Shown here: positions 15,694 through 23,460 of the stretch, in pieces | How the letters are laid out: the number at the start of each line of letters is the position of its first letter | Numbering within the stretch: the stretch's first letter is position 1 | Origin: UBA3071 sp965369635 | Lineage (GTDB): Bacteria; Chloroflexota; Anaerolineae; UBA3071 | Length of the DNA: 27,278 nucleotides | Direction of reading: 5' to 3' | Assembly: GCA_965369635.1 (NCBI GenBank) | Contig: CBDURC010000013.1 | Span: forward strand, 1 to 27,278 | Program-made: the position numbers and the translations under genes | The notes under the pieces: model-generated | What the model was told of the DNA's origin: nothing | What the model saw: only the letters and a program-made list of their open reading frames with translations | The model's database searches: none

Positions 15694-15757
15694 AGCAATC
15701 CTGGCGACTTGTCCCTGGTAGTTGCATCTTGCCGGGGAGATACGGCGCAGACAGCAG

Positions 15758-15790
15758 AGGAGGGCAGGCGGAAACATCGCCTGCCCTCCT
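15758..15790 (+). terminator. Terminator of pfkA, 13-bp stem
   Basis: AGGAGGGCAGGCG (15758-15770) is perfectly complementary to 15778-15790 around a 7-nt loop, and is followed by TGCGGTTTCTTG. The T tract is imperfect. The neighbour on the other side is convergent, so it may act both ways. Confidence 0.75.
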
Positions 15791-15944
15791 TGCGGTTTCT
15801 TGTGGCCACGGTCTGGTTCCCACCGCGTCTGGAGCGTTTCGACGCCGCGGCGAGATGCTCAGACCAAGCGCCGGTCAGGATGCGCCTGCTGAGCGTTACC
15901 AAGGCGGAAGGCCGTGGGAGGAAGTACCTAGCCTGCTGGTCTTG

Positions 15945-16142
15945 CTACTCGGCACGCTTGAGCACTGGAAGACCGCTTCTGGTCTCCTTGACAATGTACC
16001 CTGCCGGGACGGCGGCCAGTGCGCCCTCCCTCTCGGTCTTCGCGAAGAAGTAGAGCTTGTGTTCCTTGCCGCTTTTCAGCGTGCGGACCTTGGCGTGCAG
16101 AATGTAGGTTCTGCCGCGTTCATTTGTGTAGGTGAAAGCCAT
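15945..16142 (-). CDS. Conserved small protein, 65 aa, function unknown
   Basis: It starts MAFTYTNERGRTYILHAKVRTLKSG and ends TRSGLPVLKRAE. The ATG has an AAGGAG Shine-Dalgarno; a longer frame from 16175 lacks one. It is rich in Lys, Arg, Thr and Tyr, has no membrane segment and no cysteine, and is predicted to be a small cytoplasmic beta-rich protein. I recall similar short sequences (opening MAFTYTN, ending GLPVLKK) from Chloroflexota and other genomes, without a known function. It has its own consensus promoter (16321-16349) and a leader of about 170 nt, which suggests strong or regulated expression. Confidence 0.75.
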   Translation of the reverse strand: MAFTYTNERGRTYILHAKVRTLKSGKEHKLYFFAKTEREGALAAVPAGYIVKETRSGLPVLKRAE

Positions 16143-16531
16143 GATTGCACTCCTTTCTGTCGGTCTGTCGCTCATGCGAGACGGCCAATGACCCTGCGAC
16201 CGTGCCTCCCGCCCGGGAAGCTGCGTTGACGGAGAATACCCCGACTATCGCAGGGCTCTGAGCGGCTGCCACCGGCGATTGCTGGGCTGTCCTGGCAATC
16301 CCAGTCGCTACCACGCCATCATTTTACCACACATTGACCGATCTGTCAAGCTGGGCGTGCCAGCAGATGACGCGGTGCGTCATAGAATGGCGGCACGACT
16401 CGGTGCCTCCATCCTGCGGGCCATCGGACATCCTCGGGTATGTGCCGCGCTCTGCCACCGGCGGACGCGGTCAGCCACGGCTGGACTGTCGTCAGTGCCG
16501 CGTTGCTGCGAGCCAAGAGCTATGGCGAACC
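16143..16531 (-). other. 389-nt gene-free region with a promoter
   Basis: No credible gene is seen in any frame. It contains the minus-strand promoter at 16321-16349 and the leader of the 65-aa gene. The leader can form a small hairpin (GATTGC/GCAATC around 16282-16305). The stretch between 16350 and 16531, downstream of dodecin, shows nothing I can name. Confidence 0.4.
16321..16349 (-). promoter_or_regulatory. Consensus promoter for the 65-aa protein gene
   Basis: Read on the minus strand: TTGACA (16349-16344), a 17-nt spacer, and TAAAAT (16326-16321). It is one of the best promoter matches in the window. Confidence 0.8.
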
Positions 16532-16744
16532 TCAGTCCCTCACGCTCTCCACGATGAAGGCGATCTTGACGTTGGCACGGTACTCGACGATTGCGCCGTT
16601 CTTGACCACGGCGGTCTGATTGATCACGTCTACCCCCGTGATGTCCCGCACCGTCTCGGTTGCCTCGGTCACAGCGTTCCTGGCCGCATCCTCCCAACTG
16701 ATGGGGGAGGTGCCTACTAGCTCGATCAACTTGACGATGGCCAT
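16532..16744 (-). CDS. Dodecin, flavin-binding storage/buffer protein
   Basis: A 70-aa protein with the dodecin fold signature: MAIVKLIELVGTSPISWEDAARNAV, then GVDVINQTAVV and the final strand YRANVKIAFIVE. Dodecins assemble as hollow dodecamers that bind flavins (or CoA and other ligands) and buffer free flavin in the cytoplasm. The length is typical. The Shine-Dalgarno GGGGGAG lies just before the ATG. It is flanked by the serpin gene on the same strand with a gap of 127 nt that shows no strong promoter. Confidence 0.92.
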   Translation of the reverse strand: MAIVKLIELVGTSPISWEDAARNAVTEATETVRDITGVDVINQTAVVKNGAIVEYRANVKIAFIVESVRD

Positions 16745-16871
16745 CGATGCTCCCCCTTATGTGCTTGGCCTCAATGCCCTGAGAGTCCCGCCGCAGGAGG
16801 TGCACGATCGCACAGCCTGCACACCTAGCCTGCTACAGGAAACAGGGGTTGTCGAATTCGCCTATGTCGAG

Positions 16872-18431
16872 CTAAGCGGTGGGGTCAACGACACGGCCCA
16901 CAAACAGGATGGCGCCCGTCTCAATATCTCGGATCAGGAAGACAAACGGCCGATCCACGGTGACTTCAACCGGTTCCTCTGGCACCGCCGACCTCTTCAT
17001 GACCACAGCGGTCGCTGCTGCCGCTTCTGTGCCCGCTTCATCCACGGAGACGAACGCCTTGTGGATGACGTCAGAGATGAACAGGACTCTGTCGCCGGTC
17101 ATCCCCGAGAAATCCGCATTGCCGCTGAAGGCATCTGGCATGCCCATATCAACAAGCGTGTCGGCAAGGCTGAAGTCCGATTCGAATTCGAACGTCGGCA
17201 TCGTCAAGGCCACCTGTCTGCTCCCCAGATCCTGGACGATGGCATCTACCTCCTCGGCGCTCAACGAGGCCTCAAAGGGTTCGAACTCGCCTGCCTCGGG
17301 GAGCAGGATCACCATCGAGAGCTCCTGGCCATCGTACGGCAACTCGACCGCCTGATACCCCTCGCCTGCGGCGTAGCCGAAGGATTCCGATTGGGTCATC
17401 ATGGGCACGGTTACCTTGCTGCCGTCCAGCAGATAGAACGAACCATCAGCGGTCAGATTCTCCATGAAGGGGTGCTGCCACGCTGCATTGAAGTAGATGG
17501 CATTGGTGAGCACCAGCCGCGTCGCCGGGTCGATAAGACCCTGCGGAATCAGGTCTTCGATCCTACTCTCCGTCTCGTCGCTAACCCAGTCGTTGATGGT
17601 GACGCGGGACTCTTCGGGTGCGTTCACGAAGTCCAGCAGTCGCAGCCCGGCACCGTAGTTCTCTGCCAGGGCGTCGAGGAATTCGGCAAGGAACTCGTAG
17701 CCGTCTTGGCCCCAGATGGCGTTGACGATGTTTAGCCGGAAGCCTTCTTCGTCCTTGCCCTCGGCACCTTCACCGCGCTGGGTGAGTTCGAGGTCCAGGC
17801 CGTTGAAGCTGGGATGCAAGCGTCCCTGCGACAGGACAAAGTGCAGGGTGTCCGCCATCTGGAGTTCGGTCTCGCCGCGGGCACCCGCATATGTCATAGC
17901 CAGGGCCACAGAGATGCTGTAGGGAGAGTAGAAGAGGTTGCCATCCTCTCCTCGAATAGCCTGGTAGAGGTCGAAAGCGAAACGGCTGTTGCCGCTGACC
18001 AGCTCTGCCAGGTTGGCCTGGCTCACATCGGGTGAGGTCAGTCGCTGCTTATCCGACAGCGCCACGTTCTCCGCTGGCGGAATGAGTCCCGTGCAGCGGT
18101 AGTTGATCTCGGCGGTTTTACCGTTCACGTTGATCACGCAGGCCGGCACGCAGCCAGGTTTGTCTATGTCCAGGTCAATCCACCAGGTGCCGGTGTTCTC
18201 GTTGCAGAAGTGGGTGTCTTTGAGCTGTCCCTGCTCAAGGCACTCGCTGTTCTGAGCGATCTCCACAGCCTCTTGATAGCTCAGTTTGGCTCCCGTCCCT
18301 TTGTCCACACAATACTCGTCCTGTGGCGGGATTGGGGGCTCGGCAGGTTGAACCGTGGGTGGCGCACAAGCGCTGAAGATCAACGCGCTCAGAAGCACCA
18401 GCAAGCCCAAAGATCCTGGTCTGTTTCTCAT
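16872..18431 (-). CDS. Serpin-family protease inhibitor, lipoprotein
   Basis: Bacterial serpin (519 aa) expected to trap proteases covalently outside the cell. An N-terminal signal with lipobox FSAC (Cys22) predicts a lipoprotein. Residues of about 35-120 form a Cys-containing domain (YCVDKGTG, WWIDLDIDKPGC). The serpin fold follows, from about residue 150. The reactive-centre hinge GTEAAAATAVV (from Gly467) is the inhibitory consensus with small side chains, so strand insertion should work. By hinge counting P1 falls at Ser or the preceding Arg in MKRSA; Arg would target trypsin-like proteases. The C-terminal signature RPFVFLIRD is intact. GGAGG lies a few nt before the chosen ATG; longer frames upstream are not supported. 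Confidence 0.92.
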   Translation of the reverse strand: MRNRPGSLGLLVLLSALIFSACAPPTVQPAEPPIPPQDEYCVDKGTGAKLSYQEAVEIAQNSECLEQGQLKDTHFCNENTGTWWIDLDIDKPGCVPACVINVNGKTAEINYRCTGLIPPAENVALSDKQRLTSPDVSQANLAELVSGNSRFAFDLYQAIRGEDGNLFYSPYSISVALAMTYAGARGETELQMADTLHFVLSQGRLHPSFNGLDLELTQRGEGAEGKDEEGFRLNIVNAIWGQDGYEFLAEFLDALAENYGAGLRLLDFVNAPEESRVTINDWVSDETESRIEDLIPQGLIDPATRLVLTNAIYFNAAWQHPFMENLTADGSFYLLDGSKVTVPMMTQSESFGYAAGEGYQAVELPYDGQELSMVILLPEAGEFEPFEASLSAEEVDAIVQDLGSRQVALTMPTFEFESDFSLADTLVDMGMPDAFSGNADFSGMTGDRVLFISDVIHKAFVSVDEAGTEAAAATAVVMKRSAVPEEPVEVTVDRPFVFLIRDIETGAILFVGRVVDPTA

Positions 18432-18566
18432 CTCGTTCCTCCAGAACATGAAGTAGTCCCGTCTCGGGGCACCGCTTCGGCTTCGCCGACCAGGGCCGAC
18501 TAGGACCATGAGACTGGCCTATCTACTGCGTTATGACGGTCGGTAGGGCGGAAAGGTTCCCTCCTA

Positions 18567-19808
18567 CTACGTTTGCCGCAAGGCCCGCCACATCTCCGCC
18601 ACGGTGGGGCGCTTGCCGTACATCAGCAGCCCCAGGCGGAACAGCTTGCCCCCTGCCCACAGTGTGCCCAAGATGCCCAGAATCAGCAAGACCAGGCTGA
18701 TGGTTACCTCCAGCGGCGGGATGGCGGTCAGCGCCAGCCGCATCATCATGGTGAAGGGCGCAGTGAGCGGAAAGAAGCTGAGGATTTTGGTCAGCAGCGA
18801 GTTGGGGTCCATCATGATGAAGTTGCCGAGCATGAGGGGCAGCGCCGAGAGGAAGGAGAAGATGCCGGAAATCTGCTGACCCTCGCGGGCCGTAGAGCCC
18901 AGCGCACCGGCGCTGGCCATCATGGTGGCGAAGAGCAGATAGCCGAGCAGGAAGTAGATCAATCCCAGGATCACCGTTGAGGCGCTGATGACCAGCAGAC
19001 CCGACAGAGCGAAGATCGCCACCGCACCGCTCAACAGCGCTATGCCAGCGCCCAGCCAGACGAGCATCTGCGTCAGCCCCAACGCTCCCAGGCCCAGTAT
19101 CTTCCCCGCCAGAAGCTGAGTCGTGGAAAGCGAGGAGAGCAGAATCTCGATCACCCGGTTCTCTTTCTCCTCCCCTACCCCTTGCAGCAGGAAGCCGGAG
19201 GAGGTGAAGATGGTGGTCATCAGCAGGATGGCGAAGAGGTAGGGGACGACGAAGGTGCTAACGAAGGCCATAGGGCCGCTGGTCGTTGGCTCTCCCTGCT
19301 CGTCCAAGGCCACCGGCGTGAGCTGCACGGGATCCACCACGCGGGCCTGCAGCGTGGGGTCCACCTGGCCCGCCAGGAGGTGATCGGTGAAGAAGCCCTG
19401 CACGTTCTCCTTACTGGTCGAGATAGAGCTGGAGAGGAAAGAACTGCTCTTGCTGTAGGCCATGATCTTGCCGCTTTGTAGATACTCCTCGGGGATCACC
19501 ATGTAGCTCCCGATCTCGTCCGCCAGCAGTGCGGCCTTGGCCGCTGCCTCGTCCTCGTAGAGGACGTAGGTGTCGGCATAGGCCGGCAGCGGAGGCGTGA
19601 AGAGCCCCGAATGGTCTACGTAGGCCACCACTGCTCCCTTGCCGGTGAAGAGTTCCTCAAGGTATTCTCCCACCTGTCCACCGAACAGCCCGCCGATGCC
19701 CAGGGCCAGCACGCCCATCAGCGGCACGGCGATGGTGGCGATGATGAAGCTAGGCCGCTTGAGGTTGGTGAGAAACTCGTGACGAGCGACTGCCCAGATC
19801 TTGTTCAT
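18567..19808 (-). CDS. ABC-2 type transporter permease, NatB-like
   Basis: Membrane subunit (413 aa) of an ABC exporter. One membrane helix near residues 20-45 (PSFIIATIAVPLMGVLALGI) is followed by an external domain of about 130 residues. About six helices then follow in the C-terminal half, including the conserved EKENRVIEILLSSLSTTQLLAGKILG motif of NatB/YhaP-type permeases. The start codon overlaps the ATPase stop (ATGA). The family includes Na+ extruders and drug or peptide exporters, so the substrate is not assigned. Confidence 0.88.
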   Translation of the reverse strand: MNKIWAVARHEFLTNLKRPSFIIATIAVPLMGVLALGIGGLFGGQVGEYLEELFTGKGAVVAYVDHSGLFTPPLPAYADTYVLYEDEAAAKAALLADEIGSYMVIPEEYLQSGKIMAYSKSSSFLSSSISTSKENVQGFFTDHLLAGQVDPTLQARVVDPVQLTPVALDEQGEPTTSGPMAFVSTFVVPYLFAILLMTTIFTSSGFLLQGVGEEKENRVIEILLSSLSTTQLLAGKILGLGALGLTQMLVWLGAGIALLSGAVAIFALSGLLVISASTVILGLIYFLLGYLLFATMMASAGALGSTAREGQQISGIFSFLSALPLMLGNFIMMDPNSLLTKILSFFPLTAPFTMMMRLALTAIPPLEVTISLVLLILGILGTLWAGGKLFRLGLLMYGKRPTVAEMWRALRQT

Positions 19809-20704
19809 CTTTGCCTCTCCCTCTCCACCACCTCGATGAAGATGTCCTCCAGTGGCGGTGTGACCATCTCGTAATGGGTGATTGCCGCTCCGCTCTCCAC
19901 CAGTTGCCGCAGGAACGCTGGCGGCGTGACGCCGTCGGCCAGGTAGGCGACAATGCCCTCCTCCTGCTGCTCCAACCGCTGCGCTCCCGGCAGGTCAGCG
20001 GGGATCGCTTCGCCGCGGAACTGCACCGCGTGCGGTGCGTACTGTTCCTTGATCTCCTGCAGCGGGCCGTAGAGCACTGCCCGCCCGTGGTCAATGAGCA
20101 GGATGCGGTCGCACAGCGCTTCCACCTGGTTCATCTGGTGGGTGCTGAAGATGATGGTCTTGCCCTGCTCGTGTAGCTCCAGAACCATCTCTTTGAGCAA
20201 TTCAGTGTTGAGCGGGTCGAGGCCTTGAAATGGTTCATCGAGGATGAGCAACTCTGGATCGTGCACGAGGGTGGCGACGAACTGCGCCTTCTGCTGCATG
20301 CCCCGGCTCATCGTCTCCACCTTCTTGTCTGCAAAGTCGGCCAGATCCACCCGTTCCAATAGAGCCAACGCCCGCTCCCGCGCCGTGCGCCGCGGCGTGC
20401 CCTTGAGCACCGCCAGGTAGGCCAGGCAATCCACTGTCTTGAGCTTGCGATACAGCCCCCGTTCCTCCGGCAGGTAGCCGATGCGATCCAGCGTCTGCGG
20501 CGCCAGCGGCTGTCCGAAGATATGGATGCGCCCGCTATCGGGCCTGATGATGTCCATCAACATGCGGATGGTAGTCGTCTTGCCGGCGCCGTTGGGCCCG
20601 AGAAGGCCGAATATCTCTCCCCGGCGCACGGCCAGGTCCAGGTGATCTACTGCTGTGAGTCCGTTGAACTGCTTGGTCAATTCGTGCGTTTCAATAGCGA
20701 GCAC
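19805..20704 (-). CDS. ABC transporter ATP-binding protein, NatA-like
   Basis: Nucleotide-binding subunit (299 aa) powering the permease encoded just downstream. Walker A GPNGAGKTTT, a degenerate signature MSRGMQQK, Walker B LLILDEPF and the switch His in FSTHQMNQ are present. A C-terminal extension of about 80 residues after the core is usual for this subfamily. I chose GTG at 20704: GGAGG at the upstream edge touches the ATG at 20710, leaving no spacing, but gives 6 nt to the GTG. The product then begins MLAIETHELTKQFNG. Confidence 0.9.
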   Translation of the reverse strand: MLAIETHELTKQFNGLTAVDHLDLAVRRGEIFGLLGPNGAGKTTTIRMLMDIIRPDSGRIHIFGQPLAPQTLDRIGYLPEERGLYRKLKTVDCLAYLAVLKGTPRRTARERALALLERVDLADFADKKVETMSRGMQQKAQFVATLVHDPELLILDEPFQGLDPLNTELLKEMVLELHEQGKTIIFSTHQMNQVEALCDRILLIDHGRAVLYGPLQEIKEQYAPHAVQFRGEAIPADLPGAQRLEQQEEGIVAYLADGVTPPAFLRQLVESGAAITHYEMVTPPLEDIFIEVVERERQR

Positions 20705-20959
20705 GTTCATCCTCCGTTTCTGCCCATGATATAACTACTACTGAGGCTGCTGCCCAGGGAACTCAAAATCGGACGCGGATTCCCGCGGATTGGACGGATT
20801 GCCACGGGTTTCTCAGAATGTATCTGTGACTCCTCTGAAAGAACCCAAGATCGTCAGCGGATTAAGCGGATTAAGCAGATTCTGTTTCATACTCATCCGC
20901 TTCATCTGCTTAATCCGCTGATGGCTTTTGGCCTTCTTTCAGCAGAGTCGTTTTACGCT
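20705..20959. other. 255-nt region between natA-like gene and gltX with intergenic repeats
   Basis: No gene seen. GCGGATT- and CGGATT-type words recur at about 20775-20800 and again in the inverted repeat at 20855-20920. The promoter of the ABC operon must lie in the first 150 nt but no clear -35/-10 pair is visible. Confidence 0.45.
20855..20920. repeat. Inverted repeat of CGGATTAAG type, 26-bp arms
   Basis: Positions 20855-20880 and 20895-20920 are complementary at 23 of 26 positions around a 14-nt loop. Each arm is itself built from short repeats (CAGCGGATTAAGC, then GGATTAAGC or AGATGAAGC). It follows the stop of gltX by 40 nt on the minus strand, so it may also end that transcript. The style is that of a dispersed intergenic repeat. 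Confidence 0.65.
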
Positions 20960-22462
20960 TTACGCCACCAGCCGTTCCAGTATCCACTCCGCGGCCTCGA
21001 ACCGCGCCAGCACCCGCTCCTGCCCCAGGATGGCCAGCGTGCCGAAGAGCGGCGGAGCGACTTTCTTACCCGTGGTGGCCACGCGCAGGATGCCGAGAAG
21101 CTGCCCGACCTTCAACCCCAACTCCACCGCCAGCGGCCGCAACATTCCTTCTAGAGCGTTGGCGTCGAACGAGGGAAGCTCGGCCAAGGCGGCGCGGGCA
21201 GCGCACAGCGCGGCCAGAGATTCCGCCGGCGTCATCTTCTTGCCCACGAGCATCTCCGGCTCGTAGCTCAACACGTCGGTGAAGGCGAAATCCACCAGCG
21301 GCGTAGCATCGGTCAGCAGCTTTGTGCGCTCCTGGATCAGAGGCACAAACTGCCGCAGTTCCGGCCTGGCCTGCATCTTCTCCTCCGGCATCCCCAGATC
21401 AGCGGCGACGAAAGGCACCAGCCGCTCGCATAGCTCATCCTCGCTCAAGCTGCGGATGTAGACTCCATTCATCCATTCCAGCTTGTCGAAGGGGAAGGCC
21501 GCCGGGGAAGAGTTGATGTCCTCCAAAGCGAAACGAGAGACAGCTTGCTCGCGGGTGAAGATCTCCACCTCGGGGTCGTAGGACCAGCCAAGGCCGGCCA
21601 GGAAATTGAACAACGCCTCCGGCAGGTAGCCCGCGGCGCGGAACTCCCTGACGAACACGGGATACTCCTCGCCGCCCTCTCCCTTCTTCCGTTTGCTCAT
21701 CTTGCCCTTGCCGGTGGGGTTGAGGACGATGGGCACATGAGCATAGACGGGTGGCTTCCAGCCGAAGGCAGCGTAAAGGTGGACGTGCATGGGCACGCTG
21801 CTCAACCATTCGTCGCCCCGCATGATGTGGGTGATGGACATGTGGTGGTCGTCAATGACGTTTGCCAGGTGATAGGTGGGCCAGCCATCGGATTTGAGCA
21901 GCACAGGGTCGCGAAGGTTGGCGTTTTCCCAACAGATGCGGCCATAGACGATGTCGTCGAAGCAAACCTCTCCCTCCATAGGTACCTTGAGCCGCACGAC
22001 GGGCACCACTCCCTGAGCTTCGTACTCGGCGCGCTTCTCGGGGGTCAGATAGCGACAGTGGCGGTCATAGCCAATCTGAGGAGCACCACGGCGCCGCTGT
22101 TCCTGTCGCAGTTGGGCCAGCCGCTCCGAGCTGCAGTAGCAGGTGTAAGCGTGGCCGCTGTCTACGAGCCAGCGTGCGTATTCCTGGTACATCTCCAACC
22201 GCTGCGACTGGAAGTAGGGGCCATAGTCGCCACCCACCTCCGGGCCCTCGTCCCAATCGAGCCCCAGCCAGCGCATACAGTCCAGGATGTCGTTGAGGGA
22301 GTCGGGCACGTAGCGGGTGCGGTCCGTATCTTCGACGCGCAGTATGAACTTGCCACCGTGACGACGGGCGAAAAGCCAGCCGAAGAGCGCTGTGCGTGCC
22401 GACCCGACGTGGAAGTAGCCGGTCGGGCTGGGCGCCATGCGTACGCGAACGGTATTGGTCAT
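20960..22462 (-). CDS. gltX: Glutamyl-tRNA synthetase
   Basis: Class I synthetase charging tRNA(Glu) (and possibly tRNA(Gln), if an amidotransferase exists), 500 aa. The HIGH-type motif reads HVGS at residues 18-21 after MAPSPTGYF, and KMSKRK is near residue 250. The acceptor-binding region contains YTCYCSSERL with a zinc-type Cys pair. A C-terminal anticodon-binding domain of about 170 residues is present. The start ATG has GAGGAG upstream and overlaps the stop of the UroD-family gene (ATGA), so it is the third gene of a coupled operon. Glu-tRNA also feeds the C5 tetrapyrrole route, which is a possible but unproven link with its UroD-like neighbour. Confidence 0.95.
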   Translation of the reverse strand: MTNTVRVRMAPSPTGYFHVGSARTALFGWLFARRHGGKFILRVEDTDRTRYVPDSLNDILDCMRWLGLDWDEGPEVGGDYGPYFQSQRLEMYQEYARWLVDSGHAYTCYCSSERLAQLRQEQRRRGAPQIGYDRHCRYLTPEKRAEYEAQGVVPVVRLKVPMEGEVCFDDIVYGRICWENANLRDPVLLKSDGWPTYHLANVIDDHHMSITHIMRGDEWLSSVPMHVHLYAAFGWKPPVYAHVPIVLNPTGKGKMSKRKKGEGGEEYPVFVREFRAAGYLPEALFNFLAGLGWSYDPEVEIFTREQAVSRFALEDINSSPAAFPFDKLEWMNGVYIRSLSEDELCERLVPFVAADLGMPEEKMQARPELRQFVPLIQERTKLLTDATPLVDFAFTDVLSYEPEMLVGKKMTPAESLAALCAARAALAELPSFDANALEGMLRPLAVELGLKVGQLLGILRVATTGKKVAPPLFGTLAILGQERVLARFEAAEWILERLVA

Positions 22463-23460
22463 GGGTTATCTCCTCTGGTCGTCTGTTGGATCAGCGTACG
22501 ATACAGCACATAGTTCCGATACGGCACCCCGCGGCGCAACCGGCCGTCCACCATGGGCACGTAGCCGCCGCTGGCCAGGAGTGGAGGCACGGTGGTCCCA
22601 ACCTCAGCGCGGATGGCCGCTTCGTCCTGGTATAGCACCCGCAGATCAATGCCGCCGATGAGCGCCAGCCGCCGCCCGTAGCGGGACCGCAGCTGTACGT
22701 AGTCGGTGCCCGAAGCCTTGCTGTCGCCTGACCAGAGGCAGTTGATCCCCGCCTCCAGGCAGACGGGCAGCAGCGGCCCCACGTGCCCGTGCGTATCGCA
22801 GATGAAAATCTCGATCCCCGCCTGCCGCAGCCGCTCGATGATGCGGTGATAAGCGGGCAGCAGAAAACGGCGGAAGTGCTGCGGCGAGACCACCGGCGCG
22901 TGGTTGGAGGCGATGGGCTCGTCGAAGATGGCGTAGTCGAACTGCACCTCCCGCAACGCCCGTTCCATGACCGCCAGCGTGAAGTCGGTGATGAACATTG
23001 TCATCTCCTCCAGCAGCTTCGGGTCATCGTGCACCAGGTAGAGCACGTCTAGCAGGCTGAGCCAATCGCCGACGGCCAGCGATTGCAGCCAGCCCCGCCA
23101 GGCCGTGATGCCCAGCGGATAGTCCCGCTCCCGCCAGCACCGCACCTGCTCGCTCCAGTCAGGCGGGTAGCGGCGCGGGTTCGAAGCATCGTAGCCTCGC
23201 TGCAGCCGCCGCAAGTCGGCTCGCCTGCGCAGCCGACCCTCGAAGGGCTCGCTCATGTACAGGTTCAGCGAGACGTCTGCGCGGGGACCGAACAGCTCCC
23301 AGCGATCAAGGCCGAACAACTCGGCAACGCTCGCCCCGCGAGGGAACCCCTCGTCGTACCAGCGCTCCAACGCGTCGTCCCGGATGTGGAAGTCGTAGGT
23401 GGATGGTCGGTCTGGCTGGCCGAAACGCAGCGTCTCCAGAAAGCGCTGGCGAGCGTTCAT
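22459..23460 (-). CDS. Uroporphyrinogen decarboxylase-family protein
   Basis: A 333-aa TIM-barrel protein of the UroD/MtaA superfamily. It begins MNARQRFLETLRFGQPDRP, a hallmark of the family, and has the C-terminal stretch FICDTHGHVGPLL, then CLWSGD and LALIGGIDLRVL. The Cys/His in CDTHGH could form part of the zinc site used by corrinoid- or thiol-methyltransferase members. Bona fide HemE motifs at the N-terminus (the Arg-rich substrate site) are not obvious, so a methyltransferase-like or unknown role is more likely than heme synthesis. The start overlaps the DUF362 stop (ATGA); a longer frame from 23583 is not supported. Confidence 0.8.
   Translation of the reverse strand: MNARQRFLETLRFGQPDRPSTYDFHIRDDALERWYDEGFPRGASVAELFGLDRWELFGPRADVSLNLYMSEPFEGRLRRRADLRRLQRGYDASNPRRYPPDWSEQVRCWRERDYPLGITAWRGWLQSLAVGDWLSLLDVLYLVHDDPKLLEEMTMFITDFTLAVMERALREVQFDYAIFDEPIASNHAPVVSPQHFRRFLLPAYHRIIERLRQAGIEIFICDTHGHVGPLLPVCLEAGINCLWSGDSKASGTDYVQLRSRYGRRLALIGGIDLRVLYQDEAAIRAEVGTTVPPLLASGGYVPMVDGRLRRGVPYRNYVLYRTLIQQTTRGDNP

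Noticed and set aside
17178..17202. Near-palindromic TTCGAATTCGAA in the serpin gene
   Set aside because: It encodes conserved-looking protein (FEFESDF) in frame and is not repeated elsewhere in the window.
16620..17735. Open frame of 371 codons antisense to the dodecin and serpin genes
   Set aside because: The opposite strand encodes clear dodecin and serpin proteins; this frame has shadow-like composition.
21545..22513. Open frame of 322 codons antisense to gltX
   Set aside because: gltX is unmistakable on the other strand; no domain can be recognised in this frame.
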